From Tomocerus qinae (lineage: Eukaryota > Arthropoda > Collembola > Entomobryomorpha > Tomoceridae), in contig CM034547.1 of assembly GCA_020055645.1 (NCBI GenBank), forward strand, positions 7,425,280 through 7,489,279: a stretch of DNA of 64,000 bases. Reading direction: 5' to 3'. A program made the position numbers and the translations under genes. The notes under the pieces are model-generated. The model saw only the letters and a program-made list of their open reading frames with translations. It was not told where the DNA came from and searched no databases. This document shows, one piece after another, positions 24,301 through 37,830 of the stretch; the stretch's first letter is position 1; every line of letters begins with the position of its first letter.

Positions 24301-27300
24301 TACTATCCTAATACGGCAAGGTTATTATCAAAATTCAGAGGCTAAGCCATCACAACAACTGCATGCAACGCAATAGTTAATAATAAATTGTACTACAAAA
24401 GTAAAAATTATATTATGAGTTACATTTTCCTATTTTTTGTTTACAAACCATTTCAATTTCTCAACTGAATATTAAAATAGCAATAATAAGATAAGGATCA
24501 TCAAATTATTTGCACCACTTGTTAACATTCTTCATTGAACTAGTTAGACCTACCGCTCGCTGGCCAATAATGACCGAAATTGAATATTATTCTTCACCTG
24601 CATATTTTAAGAGGATATGGAGCTGTGGAGTGGCACACCTAAGCTAAAGAGCTATTTTATTACTTATAGCTGGTAGTAATAGGAGTAATTTAGCAATGCT
24701 GCTTACCTTGCTTATTTCTCTTAGGTGTAGGTACCTAATGGAAATGGTAGCAGTTAAATTGGAAAGGGCAGCCCATATTATTATGTTTCCGTTTTGTTTA
24801 GAGGCAGGTAACTGTTTCTAGTGTCATGCCACGTTGGAGTTGCGGCCTTTTGCGTGAAAATGTGCGGTGTGGAGAGAATAGTGAATTGTATAGTGTCAAT
24901 TTAAGTGAGGGAGACAGAGAAACATGTAAGCACATTATGCTAAAAGCAGAAAGACCATTGTGTCAAAGCAAGTGTGCACCGACTCAATTAGATTACTGTC
25001 ACTGTCACAGGATGCACACTTGTATAACTTGAAATAAATTTATTCTACGCTTATGCAGTATTTTACAGGAGGACTACAACCATTTCCTTTTTATTTATAG
25101 TGATTCATTTCATCGTTTCTACTTAACTGCCGCACTCTGCTACTCCTCTTTTTAAATTGCAATAAAGCTGCCACGGCCAACATTTCTATTCATTCCCATC
25201 CTCCGCTTTGTTAATGTTTAATTCTATAAAGTTTCTGTCTTTGTTTTTTAAAACCAAACTCCAGCCCACTAAATACACATCCAAAACCCCCATAAATGAT
25301 ACTTCAACAACTTTCCCAGCATAAACAATGCCAAAAATAGCGATCCAATAATAGTTACTCTTTTACCATAACTCAACTGTCTTTTCGACTTCTTAGCTAA
25401 TGCATAGTATAAAATTGTTTTTAGTTCAAGAATTTTAGGAATCTATCTACTAAAGAATTTCTTTAAATAACCATATGCGAGCTAAACACTCAAGAAAATG
25501 TAGCCACATTCTTCGGGTTTCTACTATAAACAAAGATATACAACGATATAGGATTTAGCTTTCACTATTTCAGAGTAAGATCAATAAAATCACACAAGCG
25601 AGCACAGGGAGTGTCCACCTGATTGTCAGGAATTTACTATCATCGTATTCATGCACTTTGCACAGCGATAAAATAAATACGCTTTCAAATATTAATAGGA
25701 TTATTACATAAAGTAGGTCAAACTTCATTGTTAACTACGTAATCCAGTAACGTATAATTTCCGGGATTATACTGTTCTGGTTCTTCTATATTGAAAAGCT
25801 CCCGTTTATTTTTAAGTCAATTTATTTTCCCAACCTCAATCAACTACATGCAAATACAATCTTTAGGACACAGATGAAAGTGAAAAGGGAACAGAAAATC
25901 TGAACATGGTGAATTGTAACGAAAGTTTTTGTTCTTTGTCGGCTATCAAATAAACATACTGTAATAGTGAGTATCATGAGTCTCGGCATTCCGGAGATGA
26001 ATTTATTCTACTAAGTTGGCATTAAAATTCAAAGAAGATTTCACATCAGGCCGAGTCAGTTGACACGAGAGACAGACTTTTCTCTGTCGCTTCCCGTCAA
26101 GTCAAAATCAAGTGAGCTCAGTGCAGAGTGTCCTGCTTTTAATTTACATTTTTGTCTCCTCCCAATTACTCCCTTTTTACTTGCTCTAATTCACAACTAC
26201 TTTTTCATCATGGCTTCTGTTTGCATAGCATTTCCAATTTTACAGACAACTTTCTTCAATCTATAGAGAATAAAGACAGATCCAACATCCCCATACAATC
26301 TAAATTAACTTTACATTAGATACCAACAATACTTCGAGAGTCAATGCATGGCAAATCGTGAAAATCCCAGAACTCATTAATTCATTTTTCAACAAGAGTG
26401 CCCTGTGCACCTTTTCGCTTTTCTGTTTCGACTTTACTTTCTATTTATTTCGTTACTGAGAAGTTTCCTCTGCTGAAAGTTGAGAAAACACTGCACAGTA
26501 AGTAATATACATTTGTATCACCCATCCGTGATTATTACTTTGCTATCGGGGGTAATATAGTACGTGCTGAGAATAGTATTTGGGTTATTTACTATTTATT
26601 GACAGATTAGGCTGCAAGGCTATAGAAAGAATAAATCTCTCATTATAGTCATTCGTGTAAGAAAAGCTCCTTGATTTTGTATTACTGCACGTTTTTATGC
26701 AATGCAGTCATATAATGAACAGAAAATCATCAAATGCAACGCAAAATATGGAATCGATACTCCAGAGGTGCCTGTGGCCTGAATAGTGATAGCCTTTTCA
26801 GCATTTTTTCTTGAAATGCCCTACACAAACCAGCCCCAGCCTTGCACAATGTGTCTTTTCACAATTTCATTATTTTTCACACAAATAAAAATGCACAGGC
26901 CAGAATGGCGAGAAAGCAGAAAGGAAAAATATGCGTTATGCCTTAATAACTAAATTACCAAAATGTCTCAGTGTGAATAATGTTTGTGCTAACGGTATAA
27001 ATATTAAAAACTCGTGGAGATGGAACGAGATAGTAATTTATCTTATGTCACGTCACGTCAGGCGAATTATTCCTAACTAAACTGAGTAGCTATGTTATAA
27101 AACGTATTTGAAAACTATGAATAAAAAAGCCGTGTTCCTTCACACGATGGAATTATGTTGGCAATCCAATAAATAGCTGGGATAACATTTCCTTTAAATT
27201 ATACCTGGACAAAATAATGACATTAATATTGTTACTTGAAGGCTTTTGTTACCCTGCACTAACAATTCCTAGTAAAGGTGACAGACTGAACAGCGTATAC

Positions 27301-30300
27301 AATTAGGGAAATAACAGAGACACAAGGAAAACAGACAGGTGAGCTCAGAGCTTGTCGCTTGTTGGTTATGGCTGAATGGCCTGTTTGAAAATTGATATCT
27401 CAATTCCTATTCTCTTCTTCCCCGTATTTCCCAATCAACTATAGTTATGATTTCACCGACTGAGGATAGAACACTTTCTCAGGTGTTTTCAGCAAACAGC
27501 TATTATTATTGTCCTCATGCTGTCCTAAAGTGTGCCATTCAAACTTTTATAGTCATTTTACGACTGTCTTTACACGTTCATTTTTCTTTCTACAACTCAT
27601 TTAAAGGACGTTAAGCTAAACACTCACATGAGCATGTTCTGATTGGAACGAGCTAGTTCAACACTAGTTTAACTAATTCAGATGTTTTCCATGCAAATCA
27701 ATCTGTTCTAATTGCATGACAATAGAATTGCATTGCAACATGAAAAGCATATCTCCCTACGAAGGAATTGATTTTATACATGTCTCTACCAAGTAACTTT
27801 TCCTATAATCATGTCAAGGTGACAAGACATGCTCCACAGCCTACTTCCAATCCAGACCCCAGTAATAAATCAGTACTAATGAAATCAAATTGTTTCCTTT
27901 CCCAATGAATCGAAAACATTTCAGGCTTTCATTTTTGGATATCATTAGCTCTCAAATAAGTAATTGATATCAGTTGAATGCATTTTTTGCAAGCTAATGT
28001 AGGACTTCCGAATGGTTAACTTTTAATCGCTTTCAGGTAATTGGACATTTAACAATTGGATTTTTAAATTGACAATGTAAAATAGAAGTCTTTAGTCTGT
28101 AATAATTATGACATCGCAGATATCAAAAATGATTCAGGAATTCTATGGAATATGCTTTTTTATATAGATTTAGCGACAAAATCGTGATATAAAATAGCTT
28201 GATAACTGGCAGCGTGCTAATGGTCTATAGAAGAAGGATTACTCCGTATTGCTTGGCATTAAATATGGTGGTAAAAATGAAGGAGAGCAAAGAACAAGGT
28301 ATGAGCATTGGCCTAGAATGTAAATTATAATAATAATGATACTTTAGTCTACTATCAGTGTATATCTGCTACTTGTATATTTTACCTAGTAAGTAAGTAG
28401 TAGTAGGAGAAGGAGAAAAATCCTTTGAGATGCATATATTAAATAATGTAGTGCTCTGTGTTGTCAGTGTTCACGCTAAGGTAAGTCAGAACAGGACAAA
28501 TTCATACATACATTCATTACAATGTGTCTTTGGAAAAGTCCTCTCTTTGACTTTGTCTAAGTTGCGAATAATTTTAATGGTAGACCTACTTTAGTTGACT
28601 TAACTTGGTTTGAATTCATATAAGTACATTCACTACAAGCAGAACCTACACATAGACTTCATAGACAATAGGATATAATCAGTCAAAATTCATTGTGACT
28701 TAGCGACTAAAAGAGTCTTTTATATTGACTTACTAAACATACCTACAATATTGAACATAATGATATAGTAGCAGTTGTATATACTGGCTAGGTAAATATA
28801 ATATATCTACTATTGTTTGAGTCTGCCTATGTCTAGTTGGGTTTGATCTCTTCTCTACTAATTCCACTTCTTTCCTTTAGTTTTCAGCTTTCAGGATTCT
28901 TCCAAGTTCTTCCAAATAAAATAAATCCACTTGCTCACTCACATCGAGTCACATTTACATTTTCACCCAGGAAAATTTTCTTTCTTTTTCTGCTTTCATT
29001 TGCTTTGTTCTCGCCCTGCTTCGCTGGGAACTGTTTGCTTTCTTTCCTCAGTTGACTCCAGCTGATAGATGCTAGAGTCGGGTAGCTTATAATATGAGTA
29101 ATGCTTCTATCTCCACATTTTCCGTCCACATACTCATATCCCCACTGGGTTTACCCACACATGTTTATCTGGCCCTAATGCACTAGGAAAAAGAATAGAT
29201 ATACGTAACCTTATACTAAACTAAGATTGTATATAAGAATGGTAGTTTAATTCAGCGTATTGAGTCTATCATTTACTTAATTTGTAATATATCTTAGTTA
29301 GCAGAGGTGGAGTAAGTAGAACGATTATATTCCAGTGTGTCTGCACTTATTTGTACATTTCTATTCTGAGTAGATAGCAACAGTAAAAGTGTAAGTAATG
29401 CGGAGAAAAGGTAAAAGGGAGACGATAAGAAGAAAGGAAGAAAAGTGAACTAAATAAAATATTTCACCCGAAAGAATCCGGAGTCTAATGTAAATGTAGT
29501 GCAATATCTGGTTCATGTGTACTACCTCCTGGTATGCTTAGTCAACCATAAACAACGACTTGGGTGTATCATCTGGTGCAGTCATAACTGCATGTCTATA
29601 TTATAGTAAGTTGTGCTATTTGTTGGAGTCTTCATTCAACTCTTGTTCGATTCCGCGTACACCATTAGATACTTCATTCCACTTAAAATGCAAAATACCG
29701 AAATCCAAAGAATATATAACAGGGACGGGTAGCTTCATGGAGTAAGTACTCACGAAAGTGTACATAAGAGTTGTTATTACACTAAAAGGTTGCCTATACA
29801 TCTATTTCGCTGTATGCAGATAGGATGAGAAGGTAGCCGAGTTGAATGAATGGTTATGTGAAATGAGAATATATGTAGCTTTGGTAATAAAAGGCACTCC
29901 TTGTCTCTTAAATTGAATTTCCTCTACTTTATCTGTACGCTATTACAAATAATGAATTTAGGCAATGCAGAATATTCCTATCTCTAAGGCAAACTAAAGA
30001 TAAGTAAAAATATGTGTGACTATGCCTTCTTCCTTTTTACTACGTTTATGGATATGCAGCGGGTTATGAATATGGTGAATGCGCTTAGACTGAATACATA
30101 GTGTAGTCTAGTCTATTCTCTATACTCCCTTCTTAGCCAAATACCTAAGCAATTTTTGAAATAAGCTTTTATTCCGCAGGCTTAACAGTTACTTTACATT
30201 TTACTTCCCTGCTGAATGCTTTTGTATCATGATGCTATTCCGTTGTGGTTCACCTTATCGACAATTTGCAAATGTCTCATAACATTTGCATTTTTATAGA

Positions 30301-33300
30301 ACCCTAGAATATACCCTTGTAATCCACTAAATAAACTAGAATACACAACCAAGCCTACTCTACTGTAGATACAGACTGTAGAGTGCTCCTACTCTCTAGT
30401 CTTACTTTTTATCCTTATTAATAATTACCCATTGCAACCATTTGAAAATCCGCAATTTTCTGTTTTCTAGTATTTCGTAGCAGTTTTATAAGATTCCTTT
30501 ACTGCACTCGCAATTGTTATTTTATTATGCATGCTTTTACTCAAATAATTATTATCGTACGATGACCTGGGCTACTAAATTATGTATACCTAATAGAAAA
30601 GGAACATTACGGCAGAAACAGAATCTCTTAAAAAGTAAGCTGAGCTTGATTATCTAAATATTTTGTGACTTTTTCTAGAGTAAGACTGATTTATGTACAG
30701 ATAATTGTATCAGTAAAGTTTAATTATGTCTGATAATATAACTTTGCATTCAGCAACATATGTCTGTATTTGTTTTTGTAGAATAGCAGATGATCTGTAC
30801 AGAGATAGGTGAGTGCAAGGAAGTAAGTCATTTCCAAATCTACTGATAGCATTGTTTGTAGTTTTTAAAGAAAACTGAGCTGGATAATATCTTTGTTTAA
30901 GGGCATAGCAGACGTAAAATGTGAAACTGGAATAGTAATGACTTTGCAGAAAGTCTGGCAGGACATTTGCATGTTCTACAATCTACATGTGTATCTGTAT
31001 GCATAATCTCTGTTTTCAGTAATATTACACTTATCTTAGGCGCAACAGTTAACTCTTTAAGCGGACTCTATAGAAATTTTTAAGTATTAGCCTGGTACAT
31101 TTATGCATGGAAAAGTATGCTATTTCCTTAGAGTTATTTGGACAGAGCCAGAGCAAAGGAGAGCCAGATCAGATCACGAAAGTAACTAACTACAAAGTAG
31201 TACAAAATGCCAAACCATAGAACGACGTGAACTTTTCCGCTCCTCTGCAGCCATTACAAAATACAAATGGAGTGATGAGCTACTTGTATGCATGTGCTTT
31301 CTTGTCTATCTAATCCTTTTAGTGTTCAGAAAAGTTTCCTAAATTTCCCAGTTGCGATGGCAGGTGGAAGAGGAAACCTTAGTAAAGTAAACTGACATGA
31401 CACGAGATAACGGAAACGGGATTTATGCATGAAATCTATTGTTAGATATTTACGAGGAGACTGTTGATTCTTCCATATACGAACACCTCATAGGGAGCCA
31501 GTAGCAGACTGTCGACATTTTAATTTCCCTTTTCATGATGAAATGAACCATTAATTCCCTATTACTTTCCCTATTACCAACTCAATAATTATTTTCAAAC
31601 TAGAGCATAAAAACTTTAGATTAAATGAAAATGTAATGCTCGATCTGGGGGAAGATATCAGAGTCGGATGATCTAACTATGATATACATACGCTCTACAT
31701 TATCGAGTTACATCGATTTAGTAGATATAGAGATGTATTAGGTGCAGGACTTTAAATTCCACATGTATAATCTGCAAAAAAGTAAGGAAAGTCGCTTCGA
31801 GTGGTAAAGTAGTATTGATAGCGTAAATAGTTTTTGGTACGATAATTTAACGATTCGAGGGTAAAAGCAAAAAGTGATAGAGTAGGAAAAGTTAACTTTG
31901 CACTTTGCTGTGCTGTATTTTTATCCTATGTAGTTGGAGGTCTCTAGTTAAATTTTAGACACACGTTAGCTACCTACTTAGAGCAAGTACATAGACTTGA
32001 GCATTCAGATCAACTTCATGTACATGATATGTATTTTTCCAAATCACGTGTTTACACAATGACTCTGAATATATTCACAGAATTCGGTAGTATATATAGT
32101 TCGTTTGTTATAAAATTGATACGTGCATAGAGGAGTATGTATAGACGTGTGACTGAATATTATTCCAGATGCTTTGGAATTCCGCATTTGTGTAGTAGCT
32201 GGAATTATTTGTGTGTTGGGCCTGGAAAGGTGTTTCATAAAGTATAGTTAGAGAAATGGGATAAGTTTAGGTTCGGTTGAATAAACTAGGTCGGTTAGTT
32301 GCTGCATGGGAAAGCCAATCAAACCTGAAACCATATCTGTAGAAAAGCAAAGCTTAGAAAGTATAACAAGTTCTTTGCAACTCGGGCTTAGCTGCTCGAC
32401 TTACCTAACGGAACTGAATGGGAGTCAAGTGAGAAGCGAAGTGAAGAGTTGAGTTTGGGCCATCCCTTCTCACGTTATTTGGCGAAATCAGGTAAAAAAT
32501 GCATAAGACCAAGCCAAGCAAAGTCGACAGAGTAAACTAAAGGACGAAAATATTCAGAGACACGAATGACGCAAATCCTCACACACACAAAAATATTCCT
32601 CGACAATCGAGAGAAAGAAAATGTTGGTAAACACAGAGGGAAGAGCAAATCAACCTGAACAGACTCTAACCAAACAAATTCTCTCCCAGCTATTCAAATC
32701 ACACCCAGAGACGCTTACTGCATTGCTCCTAATCGTGAGCATTATCTTATTGCTATTTCTGACGGGTTCTGATTTGGGTTTAGTGCGTGCCATGCCAGTA
32801 GTGATGTGGTCTGACGTGAGGTTTTCATACTTTTCCTTCAAATCTCAGATACAAATGACATTCTACATTAGTATGCATAAAAATGGCACATGGCTACCAT
32901 TATTAATGCCAAGACCTTCTGTGTAGCGACACATTGTTGACAGATTTATTTATAGCAGAAAATTTTACTAGGAATTACATTTAACTAAAATATACATAGT
33001 TCACAACTCTCTATATAGCGCGACTGTAGTATCAGATTGGTCAACTTGCTTCTTGGGAGTTATTATACAAAAAAATTTTGAAATGGGAAAACCTATAGCC
33101 AATACTAGACAGCCATATTTGGAAAGATCGATACTGATCATGTTGTTTGTACTTTGTTACTGTTGCAGTAGCACAAGAAACAATGACAGCTCCGCGTGGC
33201 TGGATGATGGAATAGTATTTCTGTTTACTGATAACGGAAGCTGATTTTCTACGCAGATTCTAACGGTGTAAATGTATTGATTCCCACAATTTGTATTTGC

Positions 33301-34848
33301 TTATCTGCATTAGGGAGTGACATAATTTTGCGACAATGATGTAGAAGTATAATATAGGAATAATGTATTCTGTATTGGGTCCTGAAGTCATTTTACCGAA
33401 ATTGTACACGCTAAAATTCTTGGAAAGAAGACAATGACGTGAGAAGTCCAAAGCAGACTGAAAGACTAGACTGGATGAATGGTAACGGCGACATCGTTTT
33501 GGGCTCGAGTTTTAGTTGACACGTTTATCAAAAAAATTGCTTCTCAATTTATAGCACATGTAACACGTAAGCACTCTATGCAAATTAATTATATTAATTT
33601 TAGCTTACAGATATAAATATTACTTCAAAAACTCTTCTGGTATTCGCAGATATACGAAAGAAAATTACCACTCACAGTTAATAGTGACTGCATTTTTGTA
33701 TACATTTTACATTACTAATCCTTTTACATGATTAATATACTTTGTGAAATATAGAACAAGTCGATGAATTATTTTGTTACGAATATATAATTCATAGTAA
33801 ATCGACACTTTCTAGGAATTTTATCAAAGAACAAAGTAGTTCTGGATTTCAATAGCAAAAGTATTATCATCAAAAGTAATTGTATGTTATGGAGCCCGAT
33901 AAATTGAAAAAGTTTCTTTTACTCCTGCCAGTCCTGTCTAAACTGCTAGGGAAATGATGTTGTAGGTGATGTAAATAAGAAGCACAGAATAAACAGTTTG
34001 AGAAGGTAAATTATAATCATGGATGCCAAAGTGGTTCAGTACGCGGAAATAATTTTTCCAGGAATCCCCCAGTATTAGGAGACTAATACGCAGGAAAATT
34101 AATACTTTCACCCATGCGAAAACTTGATTTCCTTTCCCAACGCAGGTTCTGTGATGAAAGAAGATACTCAAATAATTAATAACAACTACATAATTATTTG
34201 GGGACTGAAACTACATAGTTATAATGGTTAAAGGTTGTTCTTCGTATAGTACCTTGAGTAGAACTATATTACACAAACTATAAAATGTAGTATTTGCAGT
34301 CATCTCGTTATCTGATTCTGTTTCTCCTAATTCCACCTTTGATCTTTGGGACTAGATTCTACATTTGAACATCGTACTGAATATATCCCTATTATTAATT
34401 ACTGATTCAGATATGATAACATAATACACAAAGAACCTGACTAATGATGCAGTAGTTAGGAAATCACTTGAAAATACTGGGAGGATAGATACAAAAATAC
34501 CGCCCACACAGGCTCAAACTTCCGGTGAAATCAAGTGGCACTAATTAATGGAGTGAAAGTAAGACAATATTCAATAAAATTCGGTGAAATGTGAAAGTAT
34601 TCTCATTTTCGTTCTTCACTATCACTGCCTGCTGTCCGTAAAGAGTAATGGTAGCCAGTGAAAGCGTGATTGCATGTAGGGTGTACATGTACATTCCGAG
34701 GAGTTGTGTGTGGAAGTATTTATGGGGGAAATCGGGTGACTTTAGCCGAAAACCATTATTTGCTTATTGTCAACGTTGAGTGCGCCCTGGCATTTTATGA
34801 CTAATATCTCTGGCCAATTACTCACAATTTAGTGACTTGATATACGAA

Positions 34849-34873
34849 ATTAATTCCTCCGAAGGGAATTAAT
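34849..34873. repeat. Short perfect hairpin
   Basis: A 9-bp stem ATTAATTCC/GGAATTAAT with a 7-nt loop TCCGAAG. In AT-rich DNA this may be chance. No neighbouring gene explains it as a terminator. Confidence 0.5.
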
Positions 34874-37280
34874 GTGTTAGGTTGTGATGTGAAGGCCGAC
34901 ATCTCACAGTGCTTATTTATAGCCCAGTTGAGTCAAAGTGAAAGCAAGCAATTAAATACTTAACCACCTTGCTCTGTCATAATTTAGAGCTGAATGGCCC
35001 CGTCTGTTAAAGTCGTTACGGCTAATTGGAAGACATTGGTTTAAGTTGCATGTTGTTAGTTATATCACATTACTTATGAGTGTAAAGTCCGTTCCAATGG
35101 CCCAAGTCAACTGCAACCTACATTTAACAATTGATTTATGGGTTCTCTCCATGCACACGTTCAAACGAAAATGCTTCAAAAAGACTTTTCTCAACTCAAC
35201 GCGATCATCAAAGATGTAACCATTGCTATTTCCTAGTTTAATTTTTCAGTCGTTATACTTTCAGATTGAAGACTGTCCATAAAGGAATATCTTGTATGTA
35301 TGATAACAATATTTACACTTATAGATCTTGCTGCAATGAAAAGAGCCTATGTCTCTCCATATTCCTTGGGTATCAAATTACATCATACAACTTCATGGAA
35401 ACTCAGATTGGCGGAATGAAAAATGAACAAGTCATCTACCCAAGCAAATTGAAGTCTATCTATTTTTTCCTCCCTACCCATTTCTTAGTTTTATTTATAA
35501 ATATAATGGTCTATTTATCTTTTCTTTACCAAACAAGTTCTGCACGCATTGTATGCAAAGAAAATGATTTTAATGAATATGCTTTACAGTCTGCAGTACA
35601 TACATTTATTTGTCCTCAAAATACCGCATAGCAAAATTGGACTGTATTAAATTAAACTGTATCATTTACAAATTTATTATCAAAAAATGCTGTAAATACT
35701 TCTAATGATCTGTTTCATACCGCATAATCATTATTTCCACCAGAGAATGAGGATAATGCAAGCAATTCAAAACATATGGGCTATAATTGCATGTTTCATG
35801 GGTTTAAAGTTATTCGCGTACCATATTATTACCTATAGGAATAGTTAGATAAAGAAAATCATCTTACCATGAATCAGGAGGCCAATGCATATTTCTTTTA
35901 CAGATTATTCGTAGCCCATCTCATTCAGTTGAATAGGAGAAACAGAACGTTTAGATACTTTCTCTTCGATTTCCTTGCCACGAGTTGTATTGTGAATTGA
36001 GTAGAGTAAATTATATGTCATTCCTTCCCTTTCTCACGATAACGATAGCTTTACCTCACTTCAGTGTACGGTACATGTGTATTTTTCCTGGATAATAACT
36101 ATGTATTATTTTTCATAAGCTATATAATCAGATCGGGGAAGAATCACCACACTTCACTGCTCTCTTTAATACGTATTACACTTATTCGACATCAAATCAT
36201 GTATCTGTCCCTATACGGCAGTTGTAATTACTGTATTAGACACCAGACTAGAGAATAGTATAGGAATCTATGTAAGTATACACAAATTACAGTTCAACTA
36301 TAGCCGGGTAGAAAACAAAATAATTATCGGTGTACTTACAAACACTACCTAATTTAATTTGTAAAAAGCTCTAGAATTAATTTACTCACTATGGTATACT
36401 TGGTTAAAACGTACAGGAGGTGTGAGGAAGCATTAAGAAATCTTTAATTACACATATGAAAGGGATAAGAGAAAACTTTCACAAGGCGAAGGGAGCGTGG
36501 CTGCCTGCAAAGGGAAAGCGAGATGATTACTCGGCCTCGGCGCCAAATGCATTCGGACACAGGGATCATTTGCTGTCATTGTGAAAAGGTTCTTAATCCG
36601 CGATCAAATAGTAAATCTGGACTCAGTATCTAAAAAAGCGAAGTAGCACGAACTTCTTATTAGAATCTATCAAACATGTGTATAAAATATTTATCTCGTC
36701 TTCGATATACTTATATCAGTATATACTAGACTTACAAAAGATGATAGTACTAAGAGAGAGTACACAGCACTCAAAGAAAACCTGGATTCCCTCCAAATAA
36801 TTTGATATTAAATCGGATTGACACGATGTATAGCTTTCACTTGTCACTCACTGTTGCTCTGTATTTATTTATGCACACCTTTATGATTATGCTACATACG
36901 ATGTGCTAGTGTATAAGTTCTAGTAGTATAGTAAAAGGCCTTGGTATACAATTGGAACACAGCCGTGAAAAATTAATAATTGTCAAAAGTTATAGATTTT
37001 TTTCTGAGTTCACGAATCATTAAGAAAGTGAATTGGACAAATTGGGATTGGGGGAAGAACACTTTAGAATATTTATTTGAGGAGTAAGTGTATAGTTGGA
37101 TATAGGCGGAGAATGTAATTAATTAAGTGTAACTACAGTTGAGGAAAGTGAAGGAGCATATTTGTGTGGAGCACAGAGGATCTGATCAGATGTGAAGTGA
37201 ACTGACATGAGCTACTTAAATGCAGATTCAGTAGTGCACAGCACAGATAGTCTGTAGTAGTGTATACTAGTAAATATTAC

Positions 37281-37830
37281 TGAGTTAGTAGTAGAAGCTT
37301 TGGCTCGACTCGTCTTCTCTTCTGTGGGTCGGTGGAGGGAGTGAGACGACTAGGTAAGGCAATGCCAGGCAAAGACCAGAAAGCAACAGAAAATGAACAA
37401 AAGAGTATAAGTGTAAACGAGTACGGAGTATAAAGCTGAGAAAGTGAGTACATAGCATTCGGAGAGTACATAGAGTTGCACTAGCCATGCAAGATAGGGC
37501 AGAGTAAGGCGATGGGTCATAATTGGGGGAAAATCCGAATGTCGGAGCATTTTCCTGTGCGCAAGCCAATCCGAACCAGAAGCACGGGAGAGGAAACCAG
37601 GCCTGGCCAAGTAGACCGAACCGAAGAAAAGGAAACTAGTAGAGACGAGAATGCTCACCGAAATTCGGAGAGTTCCCAAGTCTGACTGGGAGTGAGACGA
37701 GAGAAAAGCAGGCAAGTGAGTTGCCAGTGAGTAGGTAAGTGAGTGAGTGAGTGTGCCTCGGGGATGGGATCCCACTCTCTCTCTTATCTCATATACTCCG
37801 ATATTGTCTTTTTCCATATCCACCAACGTG
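37281..37830. promoter_or_regulatory. GC-richer block with GTGA repeat, possible promoter/5' UTR
   Basis: About 550 bp of raised GC in AT-rich DNA. On the minus strand several frames overlap in different registers (up to 158 residues), with low-complexity hydrophobic sequence and no domain, so coding is doubtful. A minus-strand donor-like site TTTCG|GTGAGC lies at about 37660. A first, non-coding exon or an enhancer is possible. Confidence 0.25.
37736..37755 (+). repeat. GTGA microsatellite
   Basis: Four or so GTGA/GTAA units in a row inside the GC-richer block. Confidence 0.8.

Larger units (their letters stand above)
19241..37280. other. Gene-poor AT-rich stretch
   Basis: No gene could be supported over 18 kb. 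The longest open frame (35266-35631, 121 residues) is rich in Tyr, Phe, Ile and Ser with no domain. The 101-residue frame at 32621-32926 has one hydrophobic stretch but also looks like chance. Hairpins are noted separately at 21226-21330 and 34849-34873. A GC-richer patch lies at about 36480-36610. Confidence 0.5.

Noticed and set aside
32621-32926. 101-residue frame with one hydrophobic stretch
   Set aside because: No domain, no splice context, and the hydrophobic stretch alone is not evidence of a gene.
35266-35631. 121-residue plus-strand frame
   Set aside because: Composition is that of AT-rich random sequence and no family is recognisable.
37285-37826. Minus-strand frames of up to 158 residues
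   Set aside because: Three overlapping frames in different registers, with low-complexity hydrophobic sequence and no domain. The open frames reflect raised GC rather than coding.
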